Numbered from the stretch's first letter, positions 35,002-45,736 are shown. The stretch is DNA of 64,000 bases from Klebsiella aerogenes (GCA_029027985.1 CP119076.1:2726422-2790421); one strand, 5' to 3'. Numbers and translations are program-made. The notes: a model not told the origin generated them from the letters alone.

Positions 35002-37359
35002 ATGGAACACCATCTCGGCGATTTCAGCATCACGGTTCGCGATATTCGCCAGTTCAGTCCGCCGGAAAGCGACAGCCTGACGCTACTGTGGCTGCTGGAA
35101 GGCAGTGTGACGCTGCACCACGGCGAAACGCCGCGGCAGATGCGGGTTGATGAACTGGCGATGATTAATCGTCGCCAGCGTTGGCAGCTCTCTGGCGAGC
35201 AGGCGAATGCCGTGATGATCCTGAACCTTGCCGCGGGTTGGCTAACCCGGCTGGATAGCGATTTTTTTGCCAGTGATTATCGTGTTAGTGTCGAAAACAT
35301 TGATGCGGCAGACCATTTGCGCCAATTGATGCGCCAATTGCTGGTCGCCGGGCTGGTTAATCATCAGCCCCGTTATCGGTTGGAGGCTAACCGCTGGTTA
35401 AGTGAAATTGCCCTACTGCTGGCGACCCGCTTTACCCAGCCCATCGTCCCCAGCCTGCGTCGCGGTGCCGAGAACTGGAGCCGACGAATAATCAACGTGG
35501 TGGCGCGCATTGAGGCCAACTACCAGCGACGACTTTCGCTGCAGGAAGTCGCCGCCGCCGAATTCGTCTCAGAGGCCTGGCTCTCGCGCCTGTTTCATAA
35601 AGAGGTCGGCGTCAGCTTCGTGCAGTACATTACCGCGCTGCGTCTTGGCAAAGCCGCCGAGCAGCTCCTGACGACGCGGCGATCGGTTCAGCAGGTGGCG
35701 CAGGACAACGGCTTCGCCAGCACCCGTATCATGAGCGATCTGTTTAAGCGCCAGCATGGCATGACGCCGCGGCAATTTCGCCAGCAGCAGCCACAGCCCG
35801 CCGCCAGACCGCGGGTTAATCCCAGTGAAGTCTGGTATCCGGTGGCAGTGGAACGGTTGTACGCCCGCCTCAACGAGGCGGAAAAAAACAACGAGGATGC
35901 GCCGCCGCTGCTGCTCAACCCCCGGCAGACGCGACGGATAGATGTACGCCAGCTCACGGCTCGCGCGCCCTCGCTACGACATACCCGAACGATCGTCACC
36001 GTCCGTGAACTCGATGATCTACTCCGCGAAGATGTCCGCCGCGAACTGGAACAATTGCAGCAAACGCTACCCATCTACGGTATCGATATCCACGATCCGT
36101 TTCTCAGCAGCCGCTTGTTCGGCGATGGCTGGGATGACCCGACGCTGGCAGGCTATGCCTGCTGGTACAATCTGCAGCAGCTATTTAGCTGGCTAGCGCA
36201 GAAGAATTGGACGGTAACACTCCATACCGGTTTAACCACTCGGTGCGATTTGCTGCAGAGCTTTTTACAACTTGCCGCCAATCACTTTTCGCCAGCCACG
36301 TTGGCTAGTTGGCGGTTCGTCTGGCACTGGTCGCCGCAGGCCAGTGAAGCGGCGCGCCAACAGGCGTGGCGACAGCAGCGCGAGGTGCTCGCGGCAACGC
36401 TCCCACAGCCGCAGATGGGTATCTGGCATCGCTTCCCGGAAAGCGATATTGCCGCCGACCCGCTGCTGCATTCTCCCTTGCTGATTGAGGCTGATTTTCT
36501 CGCTTGCCAGGCGGATGCAAATGAACTGCTCGATCTGGCGCAGGCCGATAGCAGCAAGCTAGCCGCCAGCGAAAGCTATCCACGGCAAAAGCTGCGCCAA
36601 ATCCACAGCGCCCTGCGCCAACGGCAGCTATCGTTGCCCCTGTGGTTGCTGTCGTGGAATACCCTGACCGGCGACACCCGCGACACGAATGGCCGTTTCT
36701 TTCGCGGCGCGCTGTTGATGGATAACCTACTGGGCATTGCCGATCAGGTATGGCTGGCGGGCTTCTGGCTCAACTCGGGACTACAGGGCGAAGCGCGGGC
36801 CAACGGTAAACTCGATACCTCCAGCCTGGCGCTGCATTACCTGCATGGTCTGCCGCGCCCGGTGTACTGGGTATTGTGGCTATGGCGGCGGTTGCGCGGC
36901 GAAGTATTAATCAACGACAAACATCTACTGCTCTTGCGCCATCACGGTCACTATCAGCTACTGCTGCGCAACACGGTGATTTTCAACCCCTGGCTATCGA
37001 GTGAAGAGGCGTTTATTCAGCGCTTCCGCCAGCCCTATACCGTCAGACTCGAAGGGATGACAGGACGCTGGCGTATTAAGCAGCATCTGTTCGATCAGCA
37101 CCACGGCGCGCTGTTTCCACTGTTTGAGGCGTTTCGTAGCCGCAGCGGTCCGGACGAGGAGGACTATCGCTGGTTACAGCACCATGCCCGCCCGGCGTTG
37201 AGCGTGTATGAAGAACAGCTGGAGGATGGCTGGCTGCGGGTGGATTCCCTGCAAAGCAATGCGCTGGCGCTGTATGAATTCACGCCGCTCGACAATTCGC
37301 TACGTGACAACGTCACCACGGATATTCTGAATACAACCAGAGAAAGCATGAAGGGTTAA
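35002..37359 (+). CDS. AraC-family regulator with a large GH39-like C-terminal domain
   Basis: A 785-residue protein, over twice the usual AraC length. An N-terminal cupin-like sensor (1-90) is followed by an AraC/XylS double HTH (about 163-262: RLSLQEVAAAEFVSEAWLSR, then VQQVAQDNGFAST and FKRQHGMTPRQFR). A ~500-residue tail then resembles the TIM-barrel and beta-sandwich region of GH39-type proteins (PLWLLSWNTL near 550, FWLNSGLQGEA). It may act as a ligand-sensing pseudoenzyme. AGGAGCGGCGC precedes the ATG. It is divergent from the amidohydrolase-MFS pair, so it is their likely regulator. The tail assignment is from general resemblance and is not certain. Confidence 0.75.
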   Translation: MEHHLGDFSITVRDIRQFSPPESDSLTLLWLLEGSVTLHHGETPRQMRVDELAMINRRQRWQLSGEQANAVMILNLAAGWLTRLDSDFFASDYRVSVENIDAADHLRQLMRQLLVAGLVNHQPRYRLEANRWLSEIALLLATRFTQPIVPSLRRGAENWSRRIINVVARIEANYQRRLSLQEVAAAEFVSEAWLSRLFHKEVGVSFVQYITALRLGKAAEQLLTTRRSVQQVAQDNGFASTRIMSDLFKRQHGMTPRQFRQQQPQPAARPRVNPSEVWYPVAVERLYARLNEAEKNNEDAPPLLLNPRQTRRIDVRQLTARAPSLRHTRTIVTVRELDDLLREDVRRELEQLQQTLPIYGIDIHDPFLSSRLFGDGWDDPTLAGYACWYNLQQLFSWLAQKNWTVTLHTGLTTRCDLLQSFLQLAANHFSPATLASWRFVWHWSPQASEAARQQAWRQQREVLAATLPQPQMGIWHRFPESDIAADPLLHSPLLIEADFLACQADANELLDLAQADSSKLAASESYPRQKLRQIHSALRQRQLSLPLWLLSWNTLTGDTRDTNGRFFRGALLMDNLLGIADQVWLAGFWLNSGLQGEARANGKLDTSSLALHYLHGLPRPVYWVLWLWRRLRGEVLINDKHLLLLRHHGHYQLLLRNTVIFNPWLSSEEAFIQRFRQPYTVRLEGMTGRWRIKQHLFDQHHGALFPLFEAFRSRSGPDEEDYRWLQHHARPALSVYEEQLEDGWLRVDSLQSNALALYEFTPLDNSLRDNVTTDILNTTRESMKG

Positions 37360-37434
37360 CAATTTGTAACTGGTAAGATGTCTTGATGTGAATTATCATC
37401 AGCGGCAATATCGTTCAATGGACTGAAAACTCAC

Positions 37435-37718
37435 ATGATTCCGGTTAATTCTCATACGTTGACCCGCTACGCCGCCCATGCCAGTTTGATCCACACCATG
37501 AAAAATCATCATGCGCCGGCCCTCTCTTTAATGATGATTTCTCCGATCTCTGCGTGCGCTCCACGCTCGATGCCTATAGCGAACAAGGCTGGGAGATTGC
37601 AGAGCGTAAAAGCGGACTGGTGCTGCGCACTTTCGTCGCCATTCATCGCGACGGCGGAGAACTGGAAATCACGCCGAAAGATTATATTGCCCGCTACAAC
37701 CAGCTACTTCCGCTCTGA
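37435..37718 (+). pseudogene. Frameshifted small gene upstream of sapA
   Basis: The ATG at 37435 opens a frame (MIPVNSHTLTRYAAHASLIH, then MKNHHAPAL) that is well formed until a CTCTCT run at 37522. From there the protein-like continuation is in another frame: FNDDFSDLCVRSTLDAYSEQ, then GWEIAERKSGLVLRTFVAIH, RDGGELEITPKDYIARYN and QLLPL with stop at 37718. A duplicated CT would explain the shift, giving an ancestral protein of about 94 residues. The second frame is open from 37449 but has no ATG. No family is recognised. Either a recent pseudogene, a sequencing error or a shift-controlled gene. Confidence 0.5.
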
Positions 37719-37976
37719 TCGCCCTCTTTTCCGAGCGTGCCTGCGTTCAGGGCACGCCGTCTTCCTGACGGCCGGCAGACGGCTAACTGGAGAAATCAGC
37801 AATAAAAAGATACCATGTTTCATATTACACGTTTATTTCCGACACTATTTTGACCAACTGGCTGGACAACATGCGCTGCCGGTGACCGCATTATCCCCCT
37901 CGATGTCGTAAAGGTGGTGGTAAATGTCATTTAATATTAATAAGATAGAGCCTTGCTCTATGATCAAACTGAAAAT
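37719..37976. other. sapA upstream region
   Basis: It contains two small hairpins without T-runs (gtgcctg.../cagggcac near 37737-37755 and gccgtc/gacggc at 37756-37772) and then AT-rich sequence likely to hold the sap promoter. No gene is seen. Confidence 0.4.
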
Positions 37977-39623
37977 ATGCGCCTGAAATTGTCCTCTCTT
38001 TTGGCGGTAGCCTCGATGCTGTGCGGGCAGGCTTTTGCCGCACCGACCCCGGCGCTGCCAGCCCATGCCGATATTCGCGATAGCGGTTTTGTCTATTGCG
38101 TCAGCGGGCAGGTAAATACCTTTAACCCGCAAAAAGTCAGCAGCGGCCTGATTGTCGACACCCTCGCCGCCCAACTCTACGATCGTCTGCTCGACGTCGA
38201 CCCTTATACTTATCGTCTGGTGCCTGAGCTGGCGGAAAGCTGGGAGGTGCTCGATAACGGCGCGACCTACCGCTTCCATCTGCGCGACAAGGTGCAGTTC
38301 CAGACCACCGATTGGTTTAAGCCGACCCGCGCCTTTAACGCTGATGATGTCATCTTCACCTTCAGACGTATCTTTAACCGCGACGATCCGTGGCATAACG
38401 TTAACGGCAGCAGCTTCCCTTATTTCGATAGCCTGCAGTTTGCCGACACCGTCGAAAGCGTGCGCAAGCTGGATAACCGCACCGTTGAATTCCGTCTCAA
38501 GCGCCCGGATGCCTCGTTCCTGTGGCATCTGGCCACCCACTACGCCTCAGTGATGTCGGCGGAATATGCCGCTCAACTGACGAAAGCCGACCGTGAAGAA
38601 CAACTCGACCGTGAGCCGGTTGGCACCGGTCCCTTTAAGCTGGAAGAGTACCGTACCGGTCAATATATCCGCTTGCAGCGCCACTCCGCCTACTGGCGTG
38701 GCGAACCTTTGATGCCGCAGGTGGTGGTGGATCTTGGCTCCGGCGGCACCGGTCGGTTGTCAAAACTGCTGACCGGCGAATGCGACGTGCTGGCCTGGCC
38801 TGCCGCCAGCCAGCTCACCATTCTGCGCGACGACCCGCGTCTGCGTCTGACGCTGCGCCCGGGGATGAATATCGCCTGGCTGGCCTTCAACACCGCCAAG
38901 CCGCCGCTGGATAACCCGAAAGTACGCCACGCGCTGGCGCTGGCGATCAACAACCAGCGCCTGATGCAGTCGATCTACTACGGTACCGCGGAAACCGCGG
39001 CGTCAATGCTGCCGCGCGCCTCGTGGGCCTACGACAACGAGGCTAAAATTACCGAGTACAACCCCGCGGAGGCGCGCCGTCGCCTGCAGGCGCTGGGGCT
39101 TGATAATCTGACGTTGAAACTGTGGGTGCCAACCAGTTCGCAGGCATGGAACCCAAGTCCGCTAAAAACCGCCGAGCTCATTCAGGCGGATATGGCGCAG
39201 GTTGGCGTAAAAGTCATTATTATTCCTGTAGAAGGCCGTTTCCAGGAGGCACGATTGATGGACATGAGCCACGATCTAACGCTTTCCGGCTGGGCGACCG
39301 ACAGTAACGACCCGGACAGCTTCTTCCGCCCGCTGTTGAGCTGCGCGGCGATTGGCTCGCAAACCAACCTCGCCCACTGGTGCAACCGCGAGTTTGACGA
39401 TGTCCTGCAGAAAGCGCTGATTTCACAGCAGCTGGCATCGCGCATCGAAGCCTACAAAGAGGCGCAGCATATCCTCGCCCGCGAGCTGCCGGTGCTGCCG
39501 CTGGCCTCCTCACTGCGGCTGCAGGCCTATCGCTATGATATGAAAGGTCTGGTGCTAAGTCCGTTTGGCAACGCCTCCTTCGCAGGCGTGTCGCGTGAAA
39601 AAGAAGAGGTGAAAAAACCATGA
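37977..39623 (+). CDS. sapA: Periplasmic binding protein SapA
   Basis: A 548-residue SBP family 5 protein, first component of the Sap transporter. The signal peptide ([21 protein letters not shown]) is cut before APTPALP. Sap proteins are linked to resistance against cationic antimicrobial peptides, to potassium uptake via TrkG/H (SapD) and, in E. coli, to putrescine export (SapBCDF). The ATG at 37977 fits the signal peptide; the frame extends eight codons upstream from a TTG. It overlaps sapB by four bases and heads the five-gene operon. Confidence 0.95.
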   Translation: MRLKLSSLLAVASMLCGQAFAAPTPALPAHADIRDSGFVYCVSGQVNTFNPQKVSSGLIVDTLAAQLYDRLLDVDPYTYRLVPELAESWEVLDNGATYRFHLRDKVQFQTTDWFKPTRAFNADDVIFTFRRIFNRDDPWHNVNGSSFPYFDSLQFADTVESVRKLDNRTVEFRLKRPDASFLWHLATHYASVMSAEYAAQLTKADREEQLDREPVGTGPFKLEEYRTGQYIRLQRHSAYWRGEPLMPQVVVDLGSGGTGRLSKLLTGECDVLAWPAASQLTILRDDPRLRLTLRPGMNIAWLAFNTAKPPLDNPKVRHALALAINNQRLMQSIYYGTAETAASMLPRASWAYDNEAKITEYNPAEARRRLQALGLDNLTLKLWVPTSSQAWNPSPLKTAELIQADMAQVGVKVIIIPVEGRFQEARLMDMSHDLTLSGWATDSNDPDSFFRPLLSCAAIGSQTNLAHWCNREFDDVLQKALISQQLASRIEAYKEAQHILARELPVLPLASSLRLQAYRYDMKGLVLSPFGNASFAGVSREKEEVKKP

Positions 39624-40585
39624 TTATTTTTACCCTACGCCGCCTGCTTCTGTTGCTGGTGACGCTCTTTTTCCTCACCTTTATCGGTTTTAGCCTCAGC
39701 TACTTCACACCGCACGCGCCGCTGCAGGGCGCTTCGCTGTGGAACGCCTGGCTGTTCTGGTTCAAAGGGGTGCTGCACTGGGACTTCGGCGTCTCCAGCA
39801 TCAACGGCCAGCTGATATCCGAACAGCTGAAAGTGGTCTTCCCGGCGACGATGGAGCTGTGCATCCTCGCCTTCGGCTTTGCCTTGCTGATCGGCATCCC
39901 GGTGGGGATGATTGCCGGGATCATGCGCAATAAGTGGCCGGACACCCTGATTAGCGCGCTGGCGCTGGTTGGCTTCTCCATCCCGGTGTTCTGGCTGGCG
40001 CTGCTGTTTACGCTGTTCTTCTCGCTGACGTTAGGCTGGTTCCCGGTATCCGGGCGTTTTGACCTGTTGTACGAAGTAAAAACGGTGACCGGTTTCGCGC
40101 TGATCGACGCCTGGCTTTCCGATTCACCGTGGCGCCATGAGATGATCGTTAGCGCCGCGCGCCACATGGTGCTGCCGGTGCTAACGCTGGCCGTTGCCCC
40201 AACCACCGAAGTGATCCGCCTGATGCGCATCAGCACCAGCGAAGTCTACGATACCAATTACGTCAAAGCGGCGGCGACTCGCGGCGTCACCCGGCGGACT
40301 ATTTTGCATCGCCACGTGCTGCACAACGCCCTGCCGCCGGTGATCCCGCGCCTGGGTCTGCAGTTTTCCACCATGTTAACGCTGGCGATGATTACCGAAA
40401 TGGTCTTCAGTTGGCCGGGGCTGGGACGCTGGTTGATCAACGCCATCCGCCAACAGGATTACGCGGCAATCTCCGCCGGGGTTATGGTTATCGGCGCGCT
40501 GGTGATCATCGTCAACGTGATCTCGGATATTTTAGGCGCCATGGCGAATCCACTGAAGCATAAGGAATGGTATGCCCTACGATAG
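39620..40585 (+). CDS. sapB: Sap ABC transporter permease SapB
   Basis: A 321-residue DppB-type permease with six membrane segments and the coupling motif [20 protein letters not shown]. It overlaps sapA by four bases and sapC by fourteen. In E. coli SapBCDF exports putrescine, and in Salmonella and Haemophilus Sap acts in peptide resistance. Confidence 0.95.
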   Translation: MIIFTLRRLLLLLVTLFFLTFIGFSLSYFTPHAPLQGASLWNAWLFWFKGVLHWDFGVSSINGQLISEQLKVVFPATMELCILAFGFALLIGIPVGMIAGIMRNKWPDTLISALALVGFSIPVFWLALLFTLFFSLTLGWFPVSGRFDLLYEVKTVTGFALIDAWLSDSPWRHEMIVSAARHMVLPVLTLAVAPTTEVIRLMRISTSEVYDTNYVKAAATRGVTRRTILHRHVLHNALPPVIPRLGLQFSTMLTLAMITEMVFSWPGLGRWLINAIRQQDYAAISAGVMVIGALVIIVNVISDILGAMANPLKHKEWYALR

Positions 40586-41462
40586 CGTTTATCTCGAAAA
40601 GCGCCCGCCCGGCGCGCTGCGCACCGTATGGCGTAAATTCTACGGCGATACCACCGCGATGATTGGTCTGTATGGCTGCGGCGCGCTGGTGCTGCTGTGC
40701 GTATTTGGCGGTTGGTTCGCGCCGTATGGCATCGATCAGCAGTTCCTCGGTTATCAACTGCTGCCGCCTTCGTGGTCGCGCTATGGCGAAGTGTCGTTCT
40801 TCCTCGGAACCGATGACCTCGGCCGCGATGTCCTCAGCCGTCTGCTGAGCGGCGCGGCCCCCACCGTCGGCGGCGCCTTTGTCGTTACCCTTGGCGCAAC
40901 ATTGTTCGGTCTGGTGCTTGGCGTTGTCGCGGGTTCCACCCACGGTCTGCGCTCTGCGATCATGAATCATATCCTCGATACGCTGCTGTCGATTCCGTCG
41001 TTGCTGCTGGCGATTATCGTCGTCGCTTTCGCCGGCCCGCACCTCAGCCACGCCATGTTCGCCGTCTGGCTGGCGCTGCTGCCGCGTATGGTGCGCTCGG
41101 TCTACAGCATGGTTCACGACGAGCTGGAAAAAGAGTATGTCATTGCTGCCCGTCTTGACGGTGCATCGACGTTGAACATTTTATGGTTTGCCGTCCTGCC
41201 AAATATCACCGCCGGGCTGGTGACTGAAATCACCCGCGCGCTGTCGATGGCAATCCTCGATATCGCCGCGCTGGGCTTTCTCGATCTCGGCGCCCAGCTA
41301 CCGTCTCCGGAATGGGGCGCGATGCTCGGCGACGCGCTGGAACTGATTTACGTTGCCCCCTGGACGGTGATGCTGCCAGGCGCGGCAATTATGCTTAGCG
41401 TCCTGCTGGTTAACCTGCTGGGCGACGGTATCCGCCGTGCAATCATTGCCGGGGTGCAATAA
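40572..41462 (+). CDS. sapC: Sap ABC transporter permease SapC
   Basis: A 296-residue DppC-type permease. It shows the [17 protein letters not shown] motif after the first helix and the coupling segment [20 protein letters not shown]. It overlaps sapB by fourteen bases and shares one base with the sapD ATG (TAATG). Confidence 0.95.
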   Translation: MPYDSVYLEKRPPGALRTVWRKFYGDTTAMIGLYGCGALVLLCVFGGWFAPYGIDQQFLGYQLLPPSWSRYGEVSFFLGTDDLGRDVLSRLLSGAAPTVGGAFVVTLGATLFGLVLGVVAGSTHGLRSAIMNHILDTLLSIPSLLLAIIVVAFAGPHLSHAMFAVWLALLPRMVRSVYSMVHDELEKEYVIAARLDGASTLNILWFAVLPNITAGLVTEITRALSMAILDIAALGFLDLGAQLPSPEWGAMLGDALELIYVAPWTVMLPGAAIMLSVLLVNLLGDGIRRAIIAGVQ

Positions 41463-42454
41463 TGCCGTTACTTGATATTCGCAATTTAACCATTGAATTT
41501 AGAACCAACGAGGGTTGGGTGAAGGCCGTCGACCGCGTCAGCCTGACGCTGGCGGAGGGCGAAGTTCGCGGCCTGGTCGGTGAATCCGGTTCAGGTAAAA
41601 GCTTAATCGCCAAGGCGATTTGCGGAGTCACCAAAGATAACTGGCGGGTGACCGCCGACCGTATGCGCTTTGATGATATCGACCTGTTGCGCCTGTCTAA
41701 TCGCGAGCGCCGTAAGCTCATTGGCCACAACGTATCGATGATTTTCCAGGAGCCGCAGTCTTGCCTTGATCCTTCCGAACGCATCGGCCTGCAGTTGATG
41801 CAAAACATCCCCGGTTGGACCTTTAAAGGCCACTGGTGGCAACGCTTTGGCTGGCGCAAACGCCGCGCCATCGAACTGCTACACCGGGTAGGGATCAAAG
41901 ACCATAAAGACATTATGCGCAGCTTTCCCTATGAGCTGACCGACGGAGAATGTCAGAAGGTGATGATCGCTATCGCCCTCGCCAACCAGCCGCGCCTGCT
42001 GATCGCCGATGAACCAACCAACGCGATGGAGCCGACGACCCAGGCGCAGATTATTCGCCTGCTAACCCGTCTCAACCAGAACAACAACACCACGATTTTA
42101 CTGATCAGCCACGACATGCAGATGCTCAGCAAATGGGCGGATAAGATTAATGTCATGTATTGCGGGCAAACGGTGGAAACCGCCCCTAGCGAAGAACTGG
42201 TGACCATTCCGCACCACCCCTATACCCAGGCGTTGATTCGCGCGATCCCGGACTTCGGTAGCTCCATGCCGCACAAAAGCCGGCTGAACACGCTACCCGG
42301 CGCGATTCCCTTGCTTGAGCAGTTGCCAATTGGCTGCCGACTGGGGCCTCGTTGCCCCTACGCCCAACGCGAGTGTATTGTCACGCCGCGTTTGACCGGC
42401 GCGCGTAATCATCTGTACGCCTGTCATTTCCCGCTGAACATGGAGAAAGAGTGA
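41462..42454 (+). CDS. sapD: Sap ABC transporter ATPase SapD
   Basis: A 330-residue ATPase with Walker A GESGSGKS and Walker B LLIADEPT. The signature is LTDGE instead of LSGGQ, and the DEPTNAMEP segment departs from the usual ALDP; both features are also in E. coli SapD, which is the Trk-activating subunit. A C-terminal oligopeptide-type cysteine cluster ([19 protein letters not shown]) is present. It is two bases upstream of sapF. Confidence 0.95.
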   Translation: MPLLDIRNLTIEFRTNEGWVKAVDRVSLTLAEGEVRGLVGESGSGKSLIAKAICGVTKDNWRVTADRMRFDDIDLLRLSNRERRKLIGHNVSMIFQEPQSCLDPSERIGLQLMQNIPGWTFKGHWWQRFGWRKRRAIELLHRVGIKDHKDIMRSFPYELTDGECQKVMIAIALANQPRLLIADEPTNAMEPTTQAQIIRLLTRLNQNNNTTILLISHDMQMLSKWADKINVMYCGQTVETAPSEELVTIPHHPYTQALIRAIPDFGSSMPHKSRLNTLPGAIPLLEQLPIGCRLGPRCPYAQRECIVTPRLTGARNHLYACHFPLNMEKE

Positions 42455-42455
42455 A

Positions 42456-43265
42456 ATGGTCGAAACGTTGCTGGAAGTACGCAATCTGAGTAAGACCTTT
42501 CGCTATCGTACCGGCTGGTTCCATCGCCAGACGGTAGAAGCGGTGAAACCGTTAAGCTTTACCCTGCGCGAACGGCAGACATTAGCGATTATCGGCGAAA
42601 ACGGTTCGGGGAAATCGACGCTGGCCAAAATGCTGGCTGGTATGGTGGAACCGACCACTGGCGAGCTGCTCATTGACGACCATCCGCTGGAGTTTGGCGA
42701 CTACTCATTCCGCAGCCAGCGTATTCGCATGATTTTCCAGGATCCATCGACCTCGCTGAATCCGCGTCAGCGTATCTCGCAGATCCTCGACTTCCCGCTG
42801 CGCCTCAATACCGACCTCGAACCGGAGGCGCGGGAAAAACAGATTATCGAAACCATGCGTATGGTTGGCCTACTGCCGGATCACGTCAGCTACTATCCGC
42901 ATATGCTGGCGCCAGGGCAAAAACAGCGTCTGGGGCTCGCCCGTGCGCTGATCCTGCGCCCGAAAGTGATTATCTGCGATGAAGCGCTGGCGTCGCTGGA
43001 TATGTCGATGCGCTCGCAGCTCATTAACCTGATGCTGGAGCTGCAGGAAAAACAGGGGATCTCCTACATCTACGTGACTCAGCACCTGGGGATGATGAAG
43101 CATATCAGCGATCAGGTGCTGGTGATGCATGAAGGCGAAGTGGTTGAACGCGGTAGCACCGCCGATGTCCTGGCCTCGCCGCTGCATGAGTTAACCAAAC
43201 GGCTGATTGCCGGCCACTTCGGCGAAGCGCTGACCGCCGATGCCTGGCGTAAAGACGGTAAATAA
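42456..43265 (+). CDS. sapF: Sap ABC transporter ATPase SapF
   Basis: A 269-residue ATPase, partner of SapD. Walker A is GENGSGKST, Walker B VIICDEALASLD, and the signature is LAPGQKQR, again off consensus as in E. coli. It is the last sap gene, followed by a strong hairpin at 43278-43303. Confidence 0.95.
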   Translation: MVETLLEVRNLSKTFRYRTGWFHRQTVEAVKPLSFTLRERQTLAIIGENGSGKSTLAKMLAGMVEPTTGELLIDDHPLEFGDYSFRSQRIRMIFQDPSTSLNPRQRISQILDFPLRLNTDLEPEAREKQIIETMRMVGLLPDHVSYYPHMLAPGQKQRLGLARALILRPKVIICDEALASLDMSMRSQLINLMLELQEKQGISYIYVTQHLGMMKHISDQVLVMHEGEVVERGSTADVLASPLHELTKRLIAGHFGEALTADAWRKDGK

Positions 43266-43277
43266 ACCTCCTCCTCT

Positions 43278-43303
43278 CAGGGGCGGCCCGCTGGCCGCCC
43301 CTG
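43278..43303. terminator. Terminator between sapF and the NCS1 permease gene
   Basis: A perfect 11-bp G/C stem caggggcggcc/ggccgcccctg with loop cgct between convergent genes. Tails are cttcatc on the plus strand and agaggagg on the other, so T-runs are short. Confidence 0.65.
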
Positions 43304-43308
43304 CTTCA

Positions 43309-44742
43309 TCATGACGATTGCGGGAACACGCTCTCCGTTGGCAGCGGGCGGCGATCAAAGCGACGCAACGCGTAGTACAGCAGCCCGGTACCGAACCAAC
43401 CGATAATCCACGACACGTCATTACCGGCGAATAGCCACGTCAATGAACCATGGAACAGCGGGTTCTCAATAAATGGCAGCTGGATCAGCACACCGACGAT
43501 ATAGATCGTAATCGCATACAGATTCCAGAAACCATAGCGCTGATGCGGATCGCTAAGCGCCGGAATATCGACCGCGCCTTTGGAAAGAATATAGTAATCC
43601 GTCAGGCTGATGGCGCTCCAGGGAACAAAGAAGGCCAGCAGGAACAACAGGAAATGGGTGAAATTCTTTAAGAACGCGGGCTCGCTGAGCAGTGCAATGA
43701 CGCAGGAGGCCGCCACCATGAGCACCACAAAGGCAACACGACACCTCTGCGACAGCGCGGTCTGGCGACGAAAACCGGAAACAATCGTCGTCAGCGACAT
43801 AAAGCTGCCGTACGCATTCAGCGTCGTGAAAGTAATTTTACCAAAGCAGATAGCAAAGTAGATAACCATCGCCATCACCTGGCTCTTGCCCAATCCCACC
43901 AGATAGCTCACCTCATGGCCGGGGAAAGCGCTACCGGCGATCGCTGCGGTGAACACGCCCAATGTCATTGATGCCTGTGTGCCCAGTACGGTACCAAAAA
44001 AGACCGAGCAGAACGTTTTCGTCGCCGAAACGTCACGAGGCAGGTAGCGTGAATAGTCAGAGACATAGGGACAGAAAGCGATTTGCCATGACGAAGACAA
44101 CGACACCGCCAGCAGGAACATCGGTAGCGAGAAATGGTTATTCTGCACGATGGCGCTCAGATCAGCGGACATCATCAGCGTCACGAACAGATAGACAAAA
44201 GCCAGAATGCCGACAATGCTCGCCAGTTTGCCCAGCTTATGGATGACCTTATAGCCCAGCACCGCGATAACAATAATAATTGCGCTGAATAACAGCATTC
44301 CGGCAACGTTGCTGATAGATAACAGTTTCGCCATCGCCTGCCCGGCCAGAACGGTACCGCTGGCGGAGAAACCGATATACATCACGCACACCAGCACCAG
44401 CGGTACCACCGCGCCAAATACGCCGAACTGCGCGCGGCTGATGATCATCTGCGGCAAGCCCAGACGCGGCCCCTGCAGGGCGTGCAACGACATCACCGCC
44501 GCGCCCAGCACCTGACCAAGCAGCAGACCGAGCAGTGACCATACCACGTCGCCGCCCAACACCACCGCCAGCGCGCCGGTGACAATGGCGGTAATTTGCA
44601 GATTACCGCCAAACCACAGGGTAAACTGACTAAACGGATGCCCATGCCTTTCGCGTTCGGGAATGTAATCAATCGACCGTCTTTCGGTTAATCCCGCTTC
44701 ATTATTCTTTGATTGCCCATCTGTGGATGAAAAAGAAGACAT
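43309..44742 (-). CDS. NCS1-family permease (cytosine/purine/allantoin type)
   Basis: A 477-residue transporter with about 12 membrane segments, related to the CodB/YxlA side of the NCS1 family. The N-terminus has RRSIDYIPERERHGHPFSQFTLWFGGNL, and helix 1 starts at about 45. The cytosolic DYSRYLPRD motif typical of NCS1 is present in CPYVSDYSRYLPRDVS. Substrates are usually nucleobases or related small rings with H+ or Na+. It is divergent from the HutD-like gene. Its substrate cannot be told from sequence. Confidence 0.88.
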   Translation of the reverse strand: MSSFSSTDGQSKNNEAGLTERRSIDYIPERERHGHPFSQFTLWFGGNLQITAIVTGALAVVLGGDVVWSLLGLLLGQVLGAAVMSLHALQGPRLGLPQMIISRAQFGVFGAVVPLVLVCVMYIGFSASGTVLAGQAMAKLLSISNVAGMLLFSAIIIVIAVLGYKVIHKLGKLASIVGILAFVYLFVTLMMSADLSAIVQNNHFSLPMFLLAVSLSSSWQIAFCPYVSDYSRYLPRDVSATKTFCSVFFGTVLGTQASMTLGVFTAAIAGSAFPGHEVSYLVGLGKSQVMAMVIYFAICFGKITFTTLNAYGSFMSLTTIVSGFRRQTALSQRCRVAFVVLMVAASCVIALLSEPAFLKNFTHFLLFLLAFFVPWSAISLTDYYILSKGAVDIPALSDPHQRYGFWNLYAITIYIVGVLIQLPFIENPLFHGSLTWLFAGNDVSWIIGWFGTGLLYYALRRFDRRPLPTESVFPQSS

Positions 44743-44952
44743 AGGTTCCTCACTATTATTATTTCACTGACTCCCCATCTGACCGATCCTGTATATACAA
44801 GCATTGACAACCGCCCGCACCGCACGCATCCTATTTTTGTGATGAATATGTAAATTCTTTGTATTGCAAAAAGTAACAAAAACATAACAACTGTATGGAT
44901 AAGCCGCTTAATAAGGCCTGCGCTTGCGTTACTGAACTGAGGTATCACATCC

Positions 44953-45495
44953 ATGATCGTCCCTTTCCAGCTGTCTACTCTCCCTGTCACGCCGTGGAAA
45001 AACGGCGGTGGCGAAACCCGTGAGATAGTCTGCGTACCCTCCCCCGACGCGCCTTTTTTATGGCGCGCCAGCATCGCCACCCTACAATGTGACGGGCCGT
45101 TTTCCTGTTTTCCCGGCGTCGACCGGGTCATCACTTTGCTGGCCGGGAAAGCGTTTCGCCTGAAAGGCGATAATATCGATCAACCGTTGGCGCTGTGGCG
45201 TCCCTGGGCTTTTGCCGGCGAATGGCCGCTGCGCAGCGAAGGTATTAGCGAACGCGGCCTGGACTTTAACATCATGACCCAGCGCAGCCGTGCCGCAGCT
45301 GAGGTTAAGGTCGTCGGCGATGAGCAACATCCCGGCGAAGAAGGAGTGGCATGGGTGCTCCAGGGCCGCTGGCAACTGGGAGGACAGCGCTGTGAGGCGG
45401 AATCAGGCATTTTTTGGCAGCAGCAATCACCGGGCTTATTCACACCGCTGACCGCAGACGCCCTGCTGCTACTGACCACGATCGTGCGCCGTTAA
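44953..45495 (+). CDS. HutD/Ves-family cupin protein
   Basis: A 180-residue protein of the HutD (PF05962) double-cupin family, the same family as E. coli Ves. Conserved pieces are PVTPWKNGGGETREI, FLWRASIATL, FSCFPGVDRVITLL, LDFNIMT and a late GRWQLGG. HutD proteins go with histidine-utilisation loci and may bind formylglutamate; Ves is cold-regulated. No hut genes are here. It is divergent from the NCS1 permease over a 210-base gap and may share its regulation. Confidence 0.83.
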   Translation: MIVPFQLSTLPVTPWKNGGGETREIVCVPSPDAPFLWRASIATLQCDGPFSCFPGVDRVITLLAGKAFRLKGDNIDQPLALWRPWAFAGEWPLRSEGISERGLDFNIMTQRSRAAAEVKVVGDEQHPGEEGVAWVLQGRWQLGGQRCEAESGIFWQQQSPGLFTPLTADALLLLTTIVRR

Positions 45496-45736
45496 CCGCA
45501 GAAATGTCGGTAACGCCCGGGATAAGGCGGAAAAACGCGGTGGTTATCCGGTGATATACTGGAATGAGCGCATTTATCAATACGCGTTTCGTTGCGCCTG
45601 TTGTCACGAAAAATCGTGACACAAAGGGTCTTCAGTGGGATATAATTCCCGGCTAAATTTGAGTTATTTTGAAATAACAACGTTAACCATTTGATTGTTA
45701 GAGTAAAAATAAGCAATAACGATAAGGATTAAAGCT

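Noticed and set aside
37737-37772. Two hairpins before sapA as terminators
   Set aside because: No T-run on either strand; left as unassigned structure.
37845-38540. 231-codon minus-strand frame over the sapA start
   Set aside because: Antisense to the SapA signal peptide and N-domain; no ribosome site.
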